Shown piece after piece: positions 7,294 through 17,221 of a DNA stretch of 64,000 nt. Made by a program: the position numbers and the translations under genes. Position 1 is the stretch's first letter; each line of letters begins with the position of its first letter. A model generated the notes under the pieces. The model was given only the letters and a program-made list of their open reading frames with translations, had not been told where the DNA came from and did no database searches. This stretch comes from Thalassospira marina (GTDB taxonomy: Bacteria > Pseudomonadota > Alphaproteobacteria > Rhodospirillales > Thalassospiraceae), in the NCBI RefSeq assembly GCF_002844375.1, contig NZ_CP024199.1, positions 3,078,001 to 3,142,000 on the forward strand, read 5' to 3'.

Positions 7294-9981
7294 TTATTTA
7301 CCGCAAAAGGATAAATCCGCCTTGGCAAGGGCCGCCTGTGCTGCCGCCAAACGGGCGATCGGCACGCGATAGGGCGAGCACGATACGTAATCCAGCCCCT
7401 GCTGCTCACAGAAAGCAATGGATGCCGGATCACCACCATGTTCACCACAGATACCAAGTTTGATATCGCTGCGCGTTGCACGGCCACGTTCGGCAGCAAG
7501 GCCGATCAGCTCGCCAACACCTTCCTGATCAAGCGATACAAACGGGTCGCCAGCAAAAATATCCTTGGCGATGTAGGTATCAAGGAAGCGTGATGCATCG
7601 TCACGCGACAGGCCAAAGGTGGTCTGCGTCAGGTCGTTGGTGCCAAAGCTGAAAAACTCGGCTTCCTCGGCAATGTCACCCGCACGCAAGGCCGCACGCG
7701 GCAGTTCGATCATGGTGCCGACCAGATAGGTCAGTTTCGCCGATTGTTCGGTTTCCACTTCACCCGCCACCTTGATGATCGCGGCTTTCAGGATTTCGAG
7801 TTCCTTTTTACCGACCACCAGCGGGATCATGATTTCCGGAATGACAGGATCGCCTCCATCCTTTGAAACCTCGATGGCGGCTTCAAAAATGGCGCGGGCC
7901 TGCATTTCATAAATTTCCGGATAGCTGATCCCCAGACGGCACCCACGATGCCCCAGCATCGGGTTTGCTTCGGCCAGATCCAGCAGACGGCGGCGAACAA
8001 TGCTTTCCGAAACATCGGCAGCCTTGGCAACTTCGGCAATTTCGTTGTCGCCATGCGGCAGAAATTCGTGAAGCGGCGGATCAAGCAGACGGATCGTAAC
8101 GGGCAGCCCGTTCATGATGCGGAACAGGTCAATAAAGTCCTGACGCTGATAGGGCAGCAGTTTGGCAAGCGCACTGCGGCGGCCTGCTTCGGTTTCAGCC
8201 AAAATCATTTCACGCATGGAAATGATACGTGCCGGATCAAAGAACATATGTTCCGTACGGCACAGGCCAATCCCTTCGGCCCCGAAACCACGGGCGGTTT
8301 CTGCATCTTCCGGGGTTTCGGCATTGGTGCGGACTTTCAGGCGGCGCACATCATCGGCCCATTCCATCAACTGCGAAAAATCGCCCGACAGATCAGGTTT
8401 CAAGGTCGCAACTTCGCCCAGCATCACTTCGCCCGTGCCACCATCAATGGTGATCACGTCGCCTTCTTTCAGCATCACGCCGCCAGCATTCATCGTGCCG
8501 CCGCGATAATCGATCTTGATGGCACCGGCACCACACACACAGGGCTTGCCCATGCCACGCGCCACAACGGCGGCGTGGCTGGTCATGCCACCACGCGCGG
8601 TCAAAATGCCTTCGGCGGCATGCATACCGGCAATATCTTCGGGGCTGGTTTCAATACGCACCAGCACCACCTTGCGGCCCTTGTTATGGGCCCAGTCTTC
8701 AGCCGTTTCCGCCGAAAACACCAGCTGGCCCGATGCAGCACCGGGTGATGCGGGCAGGCCCATACCAATCACCTGTTTTTCGGCATCGGGGTCCAGGGTC
8801 GGGTGCAAAAGCTGGTCAAGCTGGGCAGGATCAACACGTTTCAGTGCATCTTCGCGGTTGATCACACCATCCTGGCACATCTCAACGGCAATGCGCAGGG
8901 CCGCCTTGGCGGTACGTTTGCCCGAACGGGTTTGCAGCATGTAAAGGTGGTTGGCCTCCACGGTGAATTCCATGTCCTGCATGTCGCGATAATGGGATTC
9001 AAGCTTGTCGCGCACGGCAACCAGTTCGGCAAACACCGCAGGCATGGCTTCTTCCATCGACAGCAGGTCCGAACCACTTTCTTCGCGTTCAATTTTCGTC
9101 AACGGCGCCGGGGTGCGGATACCCGCAACCACGTCTTCGCCCTGGGCATTGATCAGATATTCGCCGTAAAAACGGTTTTCCCCGGTCGAGGGATTACGCG
9201 AGAAGCAAACGCCCGTTGCGCAATCATCGCCCATATTGCCAAATACCATGGCCTGAACGTTAACCGCCGTGCCCCAGCTTGCCGGAATGTTGTGAAGGCG
9301 GCGATAGGTATTCGCCCGTGCATTCATCCAGCTGCCAAATACCGCACCAATCGCGCCCCAAAGCTGTTCGCGCGGGTCCTGCGGGAAGGGACGGCCCAGT
9401 TCTTCGGCGACCTTGGCTTTGAAACCTTCGACAATGGCCTGCCAATCATCGGCGGACATTTCGGTATCAAGGACATAGCCCTTGTCTTCCTTATGGATTT
9501 CAAGGATTTCCTCGAAATTGTAATGGTCAACGCCCAGAACAACGTCACCATACATCTGAATGAAACGACGGTAGCTGTCATACGCAAAACGGCGATCCCC
9601 AGAGACCGCCGCCAAACCTTCAACCGTATCGTCATTCAGGCCCAAATTCAGAACCGTGTCCATCATGCCCGGCATCGAGGCACGCGCGCCAGAGCGCACG
9701 GAAACCAGCAAAGGATTGGCGGCATCACCAAATTGGCGCCCGACCAGATTTTCCACTGCCTTGAGAGCCGCTTCGACGTCATCATTCAGATCGGCCGGAT
9801 AGTTACGGTCGTTTTCATAAAACGCCGTGCAGACCTCGGTCGTGATGGTAAAACCTGGTGGAACCGGAAGCCCGAGATTGGACATTTCGGCAAGGTTTGC
9901 CCCCTTGCCACCCAACAGTTCGCGCATATCGGAACGTCCTTCGGCGCTACCGCCGCCGAAGCCGTACACCCATTTGGTCAT
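7294..9981 (-). CDS. ppdK: Pyruvate, phosphate dikinase
   Basis: 895-residue PPDK, the usual length. It interconverts pyruvate, ATP and phosphate with phosphoenolpyruvate, AMP and pyrophosphate in the cytoplasm. The N-terminal ATP-grasp domain begins with GGKGANLAEMSNLGLPVPPGF (about residues 24-44). The swivelling phosphohistidine domain has GGMTSHAAVVARGMG with His469 as phospho-carrier and Thr467 at the regulatory position. The C-terminal TIM barrel has the catalytic Cys845 in GICGEHGGDP. ATG at 9981. It follows glyS by 47 bp on the same strand. The glyQ-glyS-ppdK order is common in alphaproteobacteria, so cotranscription is likely. The PPDK regulatory protein is not in the window. Confidence 0.97.
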   Translation of the reverse strand: MTKWVYGFGGGSAEGRSDMRELLGGKGANLAEMSNLGLPVPPGFTITTEVCTAFYENDRNYPADLNDDVEAALKAVENLVGRQFGDAANPLLVSVRSGARASMPGMMDTVLNLGLNDDTVEGLAAVSGDRRFAYDSYRRFIQMYGDVVLGVDHYNFEEILEIHKEDKGYVLDTEMSADDWQAIVEGFKAKVAEELGRPFPQDPREQLWGAIGAVFGSWMNARANTYRRLHNIPASWGTAVNVQAMVFGNMGDDCATGVCFSRNPSTGENRFYGEYLINAQGEDVVAGIRTPAPLTKIEREESGSDLLSMEEAMPAVFAELVAVRDKLESHYRDMQDMEFTVEANHLYMLQTRSGKRTAKAALRIAVEMCQDGVINREDALKRVDPAQLDQLLHPTLDPDAEKQVIGMGLPASPGAASGQLVFSAETAEDWAHNKGRKVVLVRIETSPEDIAGMHAAEGILTARGGMTSHAAVVARGMGKPCVCGAGAIKIDYRGGTMNAGGVMLKEGDVITIDGGTGEVMLGEVATLKPDLSGDFSQLMEWADDVRRLKVRTNAETPEDAETARGFGAEGIGLCRTEHMFFDPARIISMREMILAETEAGRRSALAKLLPYQRQDFIDLFRIMNGLPVTIRLLDPPLHEFLPHGDNEIAEVAKAADVSESIVRRRLLDLAEANPMLGHRGCRLGISYPEIYEMQARAIFEAAIEVSKDGGDPVIPEIMIPLVVGKKELEILKAAIIKVAGEVETEQSAKLTYLVGTMIELPRAALRAGDIAEEAEFFSFGTNDLTQTTFGLSRDDASRFLDTYIAKDIFAGDPFVSLDQEGVGELIGLAAERGRATRSDIKLGICGEHGGDPASIAFCEQQGLDYVSCSPYRVPIARLAAAQAALAKADLSFCGK

Positions 9982-10028
9982 CTTGCCTTTTCCTCATCTG
10001 GCGTTGGTGTTTCTATCCGCAGCCTTAT

Positions 10029-12092
10029 TCACGATTCGATCTTTGAAAAATCGGCAATATCATGCATTGCCGTACGGATCTGGGCGAGAAGCTTCAAACG
10101 GTTGGCCCGTTCATCGGCATTGTCGCTATTGACCGTTACTTTTTCAAAGAATGCGTCGACCGGTCCGCGCAATTCTGCAAAACCAGCCATCGCCGCGGCA
10201 TAATCCTCGGCCCGAAGCAGGGGCAAAGCCTTATGCCGGACGTCGATGAGCGCCTCGTACAAACGGCGTTCCTCGTCCTGGGACAGAAGCGCGACATCCA
10301 CTGTCGCGTCATAGGACGTGTCGTCCTTTTTCTCTTCGATCCGCAAAATGTTGGAAGCCCGTTTGTAGCCAGCCATAAGATTGACGCCGCTTTCGCCCGA
10401 TACAAAATCGGCAAGCGCATCAACCCGGGCCAGCAGGCGTACAAGATCGTCCTCGCCATCCAGTGCAAACACAGCAGACACCAGATCATGGCGGACGCCC
10501 TGTTCACGCAGATGAACTTTCAAACGGTCAGCAAAGAAGGCAAGAAGTTCTTCGACTGCCGCATCCCGGCGGATGGACGCCGGGTATTGGGACACCGCAT
10601 AGGCAAACAGACGCCGCAGCGGCAAACGCAGGCCGTTTTCCAGCACCAGGCGAATAACGCCCAATGCTGCACGACGCAGCGCAAACGGGTCTTTCGACCC
10701 GGTGGGTTTTTCATCAATGGCAAAGAAACCCGCAAGGGTATCAAGTTTCTCGGCCAGGGCCACAGCGACCGAAACCGGGGCTGTCGGGCAGGTGTCCGAC
10801 GGGCCAGCCGGGGCATAATGCTCGGCAATGGCCTGGGCGACTTCGGGTTTTTCGCCGTCATTTTCGGCGTAATATTTGCCCATCAGGCCCTGAAGTTCGG
10901 TGAATTCAAACACCATGTTTGAAACCAGGTCCGCCTTGGCAATTTCTGCCGCGCGGTCTGCCAGTTTCACATCACAGCCCGGAATGGCCGATGAAACTTC
11001 GCGAGCCAGGCCGCGCATGCGCAATACGCGTTCGGCAACCGTGCCCAGTTTCGCATGGAACACAATGGTTTCAAGCTTCGGCAGGCGCGTTTCAAGGGTA
11101 ACCTTGCGGTCCTGATCCCAGAAGAATTTGGCATCATGCAGGCGGGCGCGCAAAACACGTTCATTCCCGGCAATGATCTGGGCGTTACCGTCCATCGTGA
11201 TCATGTTGGAAATGGTAATGAAGCGTGCCGCCAGCTTGCCGCTGGCATCTTCAAGAACGAAATATTTCTGGTGTTCGCGCATCGAGGTTTCCAGAACTTC
11301 GCGCGGCACATCCATAAAATGGTCGTCAATTTTGCCCATCACCGGGACCGGCCATTCAACCAGCCCGCAAACTTCATCAAGCAGGCCCTGGTCATCAACC
11401 AGTTTCAAACCGGCATCATCGGCAATTTTGCGGCAACCATCGGCGATAACGCGTTTGCGTTCTTCGCGATCCAGCATCACCTTGGCAAAATTCAGCTTTG
11501 CCTTGTATTCCGACGCGTTTTTAACGCTAAACGGGGCCGGTGCCAGGAAACGGTGGCCACTGGTAATGTTACCTGCCGTAACAACACCATAGCTGACCGG
11601 CACCACATTGCCATCAAACAGGCACAGGATACGGTCAAGCTGGCGCACCCAGCGCACCTTATGATCAGCCCAGCGCATGGATTTCGGCCAGGGCAGCTTG
11701 TTCATCGCATCTTCAATGATGTCTTTAAGCACGACCGAGGCCGCACGCCCCTTCTGTTCGACAATCGCAAACAGGAACACGCCTTTGGGCGTTTCACGCT
11801 TTTCGCACTGTTCCAGCGTCACGCCATTGCCGGTCAAAAAGCCGTTAATCGCCTTTTCCGGGGCATCGGCACGCGGGCCGCGGCGTTCTTCGCGCAGGTC
11901 CGGCTGCTTTTCGGGCAGGTCTTCAATAATCAGGGTCAGGCGGCGCGGGGTTACCAGGCTTTCAACCTTGCCAAATGAAAGGTCGGCAGCCTTCAGGCCA
12001 TCCGTTACCAGCTTTTCAAGGTCGGCACTGGCACGCGCCTGCATACGGGCCGGGATTTCTTCGGAAAAAAGTTCAAGCAGCAGTTCGGCCAT
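10029..12092 (-). CDS. glyS: Glycyl-tRNA synthetase beta subunit
   Basis: 687 residues, standard length for the beta chain of the bacterial alpha2beta2 glycyl-tRNA synthetase. It begins MAELLLELFSEEIPARMQ, the family's invariant N-terminus. The HD-like region is seen around FHAKLGTV and AVALAEKLDTLAGFFA (about residues 343-470). The anticodon-binding domain follows at the C-terminus. The subunit recognises tRNA-Gly and works with the catalytic GlyQ. The start lies 3 bp after the stop of glyQ, so the two are translationally coupled. Confidence 0.97.
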   Translation of the reverse strand: MAELLLELFSEEIPARMQARASADLEKLVTDGLKAADLSFGKVESLVTPRRLTLIIEDLPEKQPDLREERRGPRADAPEKAINGFLTGNGVTLEQCEKRETPKGVFLFAIVEQKGRAASVVLKDIIEDAMNKLPWPKSMRWADHKVRWVRQLDRILCLFDGNVVPVSYGVVTAGNITSGHRFLAPAPFSVKNASEYKAKLNFAKVMLDREERKRVIADGCRKIADDAGLKLVDDQGLLDEVCGLVEWPVPVMGKIDDHFMDVPREVLETSMREHQKYFVLEDASGKLAARFITISNMITMDGNAQIIAGNERVLRARLHDAKFFWDQDRKVTLETRLPKLETIVFHAKLGTVAERVLRMRGLAREVSSAIPGCDVKLADRAAEIAKADLVSNMVFEFTELQGLMGKYYAENDGEKPEVAQAIAEHYAPAGPSDTCPTAPVSVAVALAEKLDTLAGFFAIDEKPTGSKDPFALRRAALGVIRLVLENGLRLPLRRLFAYAVSQYPASIRRDAAVEELLAFFADRLKVHLREQGVRHDLVSAVFALDGEDDLVRLLARVDALADFVSGESGVNLMAGYKRASNILRIEEKKDDTSYDATVDVALLSQDEERRLYEALIDVRHKALPLLRAEDYAAAMAGFAELRGPVDAFFEKVTVNSDNADERANRLKLLAQIRTAMHDIADFSKIES

Positions 12093-12095
12093 GTC

Positions 12096-12986
12096 TTATG
12101 CCTCCTCTTTCAGATGTCCACGCGAACGAAGCCACGCTTCGCAGCAGGATTTGGACATCTCGCGCACACGACCGATATAAGCGGCACGTTCGGTAACGGA
12201 AATAACACCGCGCGCATCGAGAAGATTAAAGATATGGCTGGCCTTCATGGCCTGCTCATAAGCCGGAAGGGCAAGACCGCGTTCAATATTCACCGCACAT
12301 TCTGCCTGCGCATCCTTGAAATGGCGGAACAGCATTTCGGTGTTGGCGACCTCGAAATTATAGGTCGACTGTTCCTTTTCGTTTTGCAGGAACACATCGC
12401 CATAGGAAACGCCATTGCCGTTATAATCCAGGTCGTAAACGTTTTCGACACCCTGAATATACATCGCCAGGCGTTCCAGGCCGTAGGTCAGCTCGACCGG
12501 GACCGGGTCACATTCAAAACCACCAACCTGCTGGAAATAGGTAAACTGGGTGACTTCCATGCCATCCAGCCACACTTCCCAGCCCAGGCCCCAGGCGCCC
12601 AAAGTCGGGCTTTCCCAGTCATCCTCGACAAAGCGGATATCATGCGCCATCGGGTCAATGCCCAGATGCGCAAGCGACCCCAGATACAGGTCCTGCGCAT
12701 TGGCAGGCGACGGCTTCATCAATACCTGGAACTGGTAATAATGCTGCAGACGGTTGGGGTTTTCACCATAACGGCCATCGGTTGGGCGGCGCGAAGGCTG
12801 CACATAGGCGGCATTCCAGCTTTCCGGGCCCAGCGCGCGCAGGGTGGTTGCGGTATGAAACGTACCGGCGCCAACTTCAAGGTCATAAGGCTGAAGGATG
12901 ACACATCCCTGATCAGCCCAATAGCTTTGCAGTCGAAGAATGATTTCCTGAAACGAAGGAGGACGTTGCGACCCGTCGAGCGCCAT
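12096..12986 (-). CDS. glyQ: Glycyl-tRNA synthetase alpha subunit
   Basis: 296 residues. Catalytic class II subunit that activates glycine and charges tRNA-Gly together with GlyS. The opening region SFQEIILRLQSYWADQGCVILQPYD (residues 11-35) and the WNAAYVQPSRRPTDGRYGENPNR block (about residues 57-79), with the class II motif 2 arginine, are characteristic. ATG at 12986. First gene of the glyQ-glyS-ppdK operon. The strand-specific order and 3-bp gap to glyS match the family norm. Confidence 0.97.
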   Translation of the reverse strand: MALDGSQRPPSFQEIILRLQSYWADQGCVILQPYDLEVGAGTFHTATTLRALGPESWNAAYVQPSRRPTDGRYGENPNRLQHYYQFQVLMKPSPANAQDLYLGSLAHLGIDPMAHDIRFVEDDWESPTLGAWGLGWEVWLDGMEVTQFTYFQQVGGFECDPVPVELTYGLERLAMYIQGVENVYDLDYNGNGVSYGDVFLQNEKEQSTYNFEVANTEMLFRHFKDAQAECAVNIERGLALPAYEQAMKASHIFNLLDARGVISVTERAAYIGRVREMSKSCCEAWLRSRGHLKEEA

Positions 12987-13281
12987 TGCGCGTACTCTCT
13001 GATCAAATGGTGAAACAAATTTTAAAACTGCGGCAAGCTAACGTCACACCCCATTGCGGTCAAGAAGGCAAAACCGCTTAGACCGGCCAATTCGCGACAT
13101 CAAACCCTGATGTTTTTACTCTAGCCGATGGACATAACGCCCAGGTGCCCGATTTTTGCGACGATTGCATGCATTTCACGCAACCTTTCGCCCTGCTTTT
13201 TCCCCTCCGTTCCAATCATCGGGAATGTCCATGCTGACCAAGCAAAAAGGCAAAATTATTGCAATCGCGAATTCGCACTGC
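12987..13281. other. Intergenic region upstream of glyQ
   Basis: About 300 bases between glyQ and the chemoreceptor terminator. I see no gene and no T-box or other riboswitch that I can support. It should hold the promoter of the glyQ operon. Confidence 0.5.
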
Positions 13282-13322
13282 AAAAAATCAGGGCCGGACC
13301 ACAAATCATCATGGTCCGGCCC
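13282..13322 (-). terminator. Intrinsic terminator of the chemoreceptor gene
   Basis: A perfect 11-bp stem (GGGCCGGACCA with its complement) and a 10-base loop, followed on the minus strand by TGA and six T. It sits about 20 bp after the chemoreceptor stop codon. Confidence 0.85.
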
Positions 13323-13342
13323 GGCGGATTCCTGGCCAGGAA

Positions 13343-15031
13343 TCAGGCTGCTTTCACATTTTCCAGAAACGCCCGCACGATAGCGCGCATTTTTTCGGCT
13401 TCGCGTGACAGTTCCGAAGAGGCATCCAACACATCGCGTGCCACCCCGCCCGTACCCTGCACGGCCGTTGTCACGTCAAAGATGTTGGCATTCACATTTT
13501 GCGTGCCGCGCGATGCCTGCTCGACATTGCGGGCAATCTCGCCGGTTGCCGCCTGCTGTTCTTCTATGGCAGCGGCAATATTGCTGGCGATCGAGTTTAC
13601 CCGCTCGATTGTTTCGACAATATCGGCAATTGCGGTAACGGCCTCGTCGGTGGCACTACGCGTTGCGGCAATCTGCTCGCCAATATCGGCAGTTGCCCGT
13701 GCTGTCTGGTTGGCAAGGTTTTTAACCTCGCTTGCCACCACGGCAAAGCCCTTGCCCGCCTCGCCTGCGCGGGCGGCTTCAATGGTTGCGTTCAGTGCCA
13801 GAAGGTTGGTCTGGCTGGCAATATCATTGATCAGGCTGACAACTTCACCAATCTTGACGGCCGATTGCTGCAAATTACCCACAACACGCCCGGTGCGCCC
13901 GGCCTGGTCCACTGCTTCTTTGGAAACAGCAGCAGCCTGCGATACGTCATTGGCAATCTGACTAATGGAAGCCGAAAGTTCCTCGGCTGCCGATGCCACG
14001 GTTTGTACGTTACCGGTTGCCTGGGTTGCCGCCGATGCCACTGTCGATGCCTGGTGCGATGCCTTTTCCGACTGGGTCGTAAGGGCCTGGGCATTTGCCT
14101 GCAATTCGGTTGCGGCCGATGCCACTGCGTTGATGGTCAAGCCGGCATTGCGGTCGAAATCAGCGGTCAGGGCATCAATCCGCGCGGTACGGGCAACACG
14201 TTCCTTGTTACGCTGTTCTTCGGTATGGGCAAGGCGGGCAGCTTCGACCATGTTATCGCGAAACACAACAACGGCAGCGGCCATTTCGCCAATTTCATCT
14301 TCGCGCTGGGCACCGGGGATCTCGACGGATTTTTCACCGCCTGCCAGCCGCGACATCGTTTTGGTCATGGCAATGATCGGGGCGGCAATGCTGCGCGACA
14401 AAATCATCGAAAAACCAATCGTCAGCAACGATACCAGCACCGCAACGCCAATCATCAGCAGGCGCGACCAGGTATAATCCTCGTCCCCGCGCTCGGATGC
14501 GGCATTACCGCCATCCTGGTTCATCTTCACCAGTTGCTGAAGAATGCCGCGCACTTCGACCACAAGCTGCTCACCCTTACCCAGCATCATGTCGCGCGCG
14601 CAGTCATCCTGGTTGCTTTTTGAAAGCACGGCAATCTGCTGCCAGACCGTTTCATATTGCGAAATCAGGTCATTTGCCTTCTGCCACAGGGCCAGTTCTT
14701 CTTTTGATGAAATCAGCTTTTCGTAGATATCGGCCTGAACGCGCGCCGCCTCGTTCTGACGTGCGATCTTGGCTTCATATTCCGCCATTTTTTCGGGAAC
14801 GTTGGACAGAACATGTGCCAACTGGAAAATCCGCACACGGTTGATGCTGTCGTTGATATCATTAATTGCCTTGATGCTGGGCAACCAGTTCTCGGCAATT
14901 TCCGTCGATGAACTGTTAATAGCCTGCATCTTCATAACTGCAAAAACACTGGTGAAAATGTTCAGCAGCAGCATCACCCCGAAAGCCACCATCAGCTTGC
15001 GGGAAATCTTCAAGCGGGTCAGAAATTCCAT
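13343..15031 (-). CDS. Methyl-accepting chemotaxis protein
   Basis: 562-residue transmembrane chemoreceptor. The first membrane segment is residues 12-31 (LMVAFGVMLLLNIFTSVFAV). A periplasmic four-helix-bundle ligand domain of about 150 residues follows (4HB_MCP type). The second membrane segment is about residues 188-210 (LLMIGVAVLVSLLTIGFSMIL), then a HAMP domain (SIAAPIIAMTKTMSRLAGG). The long cytoplasmic coiled coil has the signalling tip IASQTNLLALNATIEAARAG, which contacts CheA and CheW. There is no C-terminal CheR/CheB tether pentapeptide (the end is FLENVKAA). ATG at 15031. No che genes are nearby, so this is a stand-alone receptor of unknown ligand. Confidence 0.95.
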   Translation of the reverse strand: MEFLTRLKISRKLMVAFGVMLLLNIFTSVFAVMKMQAINSSSTEIAENWLPSIKAINDINDSINRVRIFQLAHVLSNVPEKMAEYEAKIARQNEAARVQADIYEKLISSKEELALWQKANDLISQYETVWQQIAVLSKSNQDDCARDMMLGKGEQLVVEVRGILQQLVKMNQDGGNAASERGDEDYTWSRLLMIGVAVLVSLLTIGFSMILSRSIAAPIIAMTKTMSRLAGGEKSVEIPGAQREDEIGEMAAAVVVFRDNMVEAARLAHTEEQRNKERVARTARIDALTADFDRNAGLTINAVASAATELQANAQALTTQSEKASHQASTVASAATQATGNVQTVASAAEELSASISQIANDVSQAAAVSKEAVDQAGRTGRVVGNLQQSAVKIGEVVSLINDIASQTNLLALNATIEAARAGEAGKGFAVVASEVKNLANQTARATADIGEQIAATRSATDEAVTAIADIVETIERVNSIASNIAAAIEEQQAATGEIARNVEQASRGTQNVNANIFDVTTAVQGTGGVARDVLDASSELSREAEKMRAIVRAFLENVKAA

Positions 15032-15465
15032 TTAGATTACCTTAAAAGACACGATGCCAGCGCCATTGGACGCGGCGCAGCCCCTATCAAAGGCAATCGA
15101 TACAAATCACATATGTTTTCGAGTGATTTCGGGCACAAACGGCCAAATTTCCCGCGAGCCAGTACGTTGATCGGTTATCGATGTCCTCGCTAAATTCACA
15201 TCATCAGGCTTTGCCCATGCAGTGGACAAAACCTTCAGGTGGCGACATTGGAACATCGAAAATCGTATTCAAGACCACACCGCCACATTTTTGCTGCGAT
15301 GCGTAATAATGCCGATAATGTCAGGTAAACTGCGCATCTTGGCGTGGTCGCGGCAAAATCTGGGCCGGAGCACAGGTCAGCACGACAGGATCACCGCGCA
15401 GAAAATAACGCAGGGCATCCATCGGCATCACCTCGACAAAAATGGTTCAGGCAAACAGCGCCAGA
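15032..15465. other. Intergenic region upstream of the chemoreceptor
   Basis: About 430 bases. An open frame on the plus strand (15222-15638) overlaps the next gene antisense and has no recognisable protein character or ribosome-binding site. I see no RNA gene. The stretch next to 15031 should contain the receptor promoter, but I cannot assign -35/-10 elements with confidence. Confidence 0.45.
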
Positions 15466-15705
15466 TCAGCTTTCGCAGCGATGCGAAAGTCCTTCGGCAT
15501 GGTAAACGCCGCAATGGGGGCATTTTTCCATATCCTGGGTTGCGGGCTGACGGGCATTTTCCGGGTTGCGCGATTTATTGCGAGCATTGCCACGCACCGT
15601 ATCACGACCATTCTGGTTGGCACCTTTGCGCCCCATAAACCGCGATGCCTGCCATACCACCACAATAACAAGGGCTGTAAACAGGATTTGTGACAGACTG
15701 AGCAT
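15466..15705 (-). CDS. PP0621-like small membrane protein with zinc-ribbon tail
   Basis: 79 residues. An N-terminal membrane segment (about residues 3-19, LSQILFTALVIVVVWQAS) is followed by a charged linker and a C-terminal CPHCGVYHAEG...HRC motif, which looks like a small metal-binding ribbon. This layout matches the PP0621 family of conserved hypothetical proteins in proteobacteria. I chose ATG 15705 because it starts at the membrane segment with GGGGAC just upstream; a longer frame opens at 15732. It is the same strand as trmN6 and lies 54 bp downstream of that gene's stop. Confidence 0.65.
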   Translation of the reverse strand: MLSLSQILFTALVIVVVWQASRFMGRKGANQNGRDTVRGNARNKSRNPENARQPATQDMEKCPHCGVYHAEGLSHRCES

Positions 15706-15786
15706 GGACGTCCCCGGAATGCATTTTCGCACAAACGGGTCATGCCGCCTGGCGTTCTGGCAGTGTTATAATCAATTAATTCCGGT

Positions 15787-16599
15787 TTAGAAACCGGGCA
15801 GTTGGGCTGGCTTGCGCAGCAGGCTATCAATTTCGGGCAAATACTGCCCGGCTTCATCATGAAGAACCAGCCCGCGACGCATTTTAAGCGGCGATGAAAC
15901 CCCTTTACGCGCCGATACAATCACACGCAAGGGTGCATCCGCGCTGGCCTTGCTCCAGATCGGATAAACCGTCATATCCCCGGCCCGGCCATATAAAAGG
16001 CCAATAATCCGGTCCAGATGATCCGCCCGGTGCACAAGGGTTACACGCCCCTTTTGACGCACCATTTTCAAACAGAAACCAATCCACGCGGCAAGGTCGG
16101 CGCTGCCTTCCTGGTGCGCGGTTGCGCGGCTTTCATTGCTTGATCGCGTCCCGCCCGCATAATAGGGCGGATTGGAAATAACCTGGTCAAAGCTTTCGGC
16201 CACCAACGGCAATTGCCGGTCATTGATATCGCCATGAAGGGCGCGCACCCGGCCAACAAAACCGTTTTCAACGATATTGCGGCAAAACAGGGCATACAGG
16301 TCATCCTGCAATTCAACACCCGTGACGATGGCATCATCGATCCGGCGCGCCACACATAACCCGGCAGACCCAACTGCCGCGCCCACATCCAGAATTTTCT
16401 GGTCCCGCCGCCCGCCGACCTGAACGGACGCCGCCAGTAACACCGCATCCACCGCCGCACGATAACCATCGACCGGCTGTTTTAGCGTTACCGCACCGCC
16501 CTGCAAAAAATCGTGGCTGATCCGCGCCTCGGGAAAGGGCGGCACAACAAAGGCATCGGTCTGATTGGCAGACAGGATTTCGGCATCACTTTGGGTCAT
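15787..16599 (-). CDS. N6-adenine methyltransferase, TrmN6-like
   Basis: 270-residue SAM-dependent methyltransferase. The SAM-binding motif is ILDVGAAVGSAGL (about residues 69-81) and the catalytic N6-adenine motif is SNPPYYAGG (about residues 142-150). This combination and length fit the TrmN6 (YfiC) family, which methylates A37 of tRNA-Val(1). The related PrmC and 16S rRNA N6 methyltransferases share the NPPY motif, so the exact substrate is not certain. ATG at 16599. On the same strand as, and 108 bp after, the DUF2007 gene. Confidence 0.8.
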   Translation of the reverse strand: MTQSDAEILSANQTDAFVVPPFPEARISHDFLQGGAVTLKQPVDGYRAAVDAVLLAASVQVGGRRDQKILDVGAAVGSAGLCVARRIDDAIVTGVELQDDLYALFCRNIVENGFVGRVRALHGDINDRQLPLVAESFDQVISNPPYYAGGTRSSNESRATAHQEGSADLAAWIGFCLKMVRQKGRVTLVHRADHLDRIIGLLYGRAGDMTVYPIWSKASADAPLRVIVSARKGVSSPLKMRRGLVLHDEAGQYLPEIDSLLRKPAQLPGF

Positions 16600-16707
16600 A
16601 ACTGGGGCATCGGACTGTCAGAAAAGATTTCACCGGACAACAAAGACAACAAACACGCAACGCAGAATGACATCCATGTTAAAAAATTTCCGCGCATAAC
16701 CCGCCTG

Positions 16708-16983
16708 TTACCCCGGCAGGTCGTCATTGCCAATCCCTTCATCGTCAAAACCCGATGTGGCAACAGCATCACGCCCGAGATCCCGCCGGGCAATTTCCAA
16801 AACATAACGCGCCCGGCTTTCATCATCCGGTGTGACCATCAAACGTCGCGGTAATGCGCCAATTGAACCATCCAGAATGGATGCATGATAGTCAAAAATC
16901 AGGCTTTCAATTCCCTCGTCAGCCAGAATGGACTGCACCCAGCTCAGCTCAACCGGATCATTGCTGCGGATCAGTTCGATCAT
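16708..16983 (-). CDS. DUF2007 domain protein
   Basis: 91 residues. The first 70 form the DUF2007 ferredoxin-like domain, with the typical opening MIELIRSNDPVELSWVQSIL and the LMVTPDDESRARYVL block at about residues 48-62. The family is annotated as putative signal-transducing proteins of unknown mechanism; no catalytic residues are known. In alphaproteobacteria it often sits next to trmN6-type genes and faces a polyprenyl synthase gene, exactly as here. ATG at 16983. Confidence 0.8.
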   Translation of the reverse strand: MIELIRSNDPVELSWVQSILADEGIESLIFDYHASILDGSIGALPRRLMVTPDDESRARYVLEIARRDLGRDAVATSGFDDEGIGNDDLPG

Positions 16984-17221
16984 ATCAGACGGGTTCTCCC
17001 TGAAAGTTCATGCATCTGGGACCAAAGTCATACCATAGCATATTATTGTTCAATGCGGCAGAAAGCGGTATTGATTTGTCCACTTGACCGTCAACACCCG
17101 GCGTCATTATGTTGGGCAACGGTTGGGGGCCATCTTTTTGGCGGCCCCTGGCCACATTATGAAACCAGCGTTGCCTGCCCCGGTTTGCGGGTGTGACGCA
17201 CGAATTGTTTCGGAAAAGAGC

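Noticed and set aside
8803..10203. A 466-codon open frame on the plus strand
   Set aside because: It lies antisense to ppdK and glyS, which have full catalytic motifs. Its length comes from the biased codon use of those genes.
13499..14623. A 374-codon plus-strand open frame
   Set aside because: Antisense shadow of the chemoreceptor gene; its composition is the complement of Ala-rich coiled-coil sequence.
15222..15638. A 138-codon plus-strand frame
   Set aside because: Half of it is antisense to the PP0621-like gene, and the rest has no coding signal.
17084..17221. Longer start for the polyprenyl synthase
   Set aside because: The extra 46 residues look like non-coding sequence, and the GTG at 17222 has a ribosome-binding site and gives normal length.
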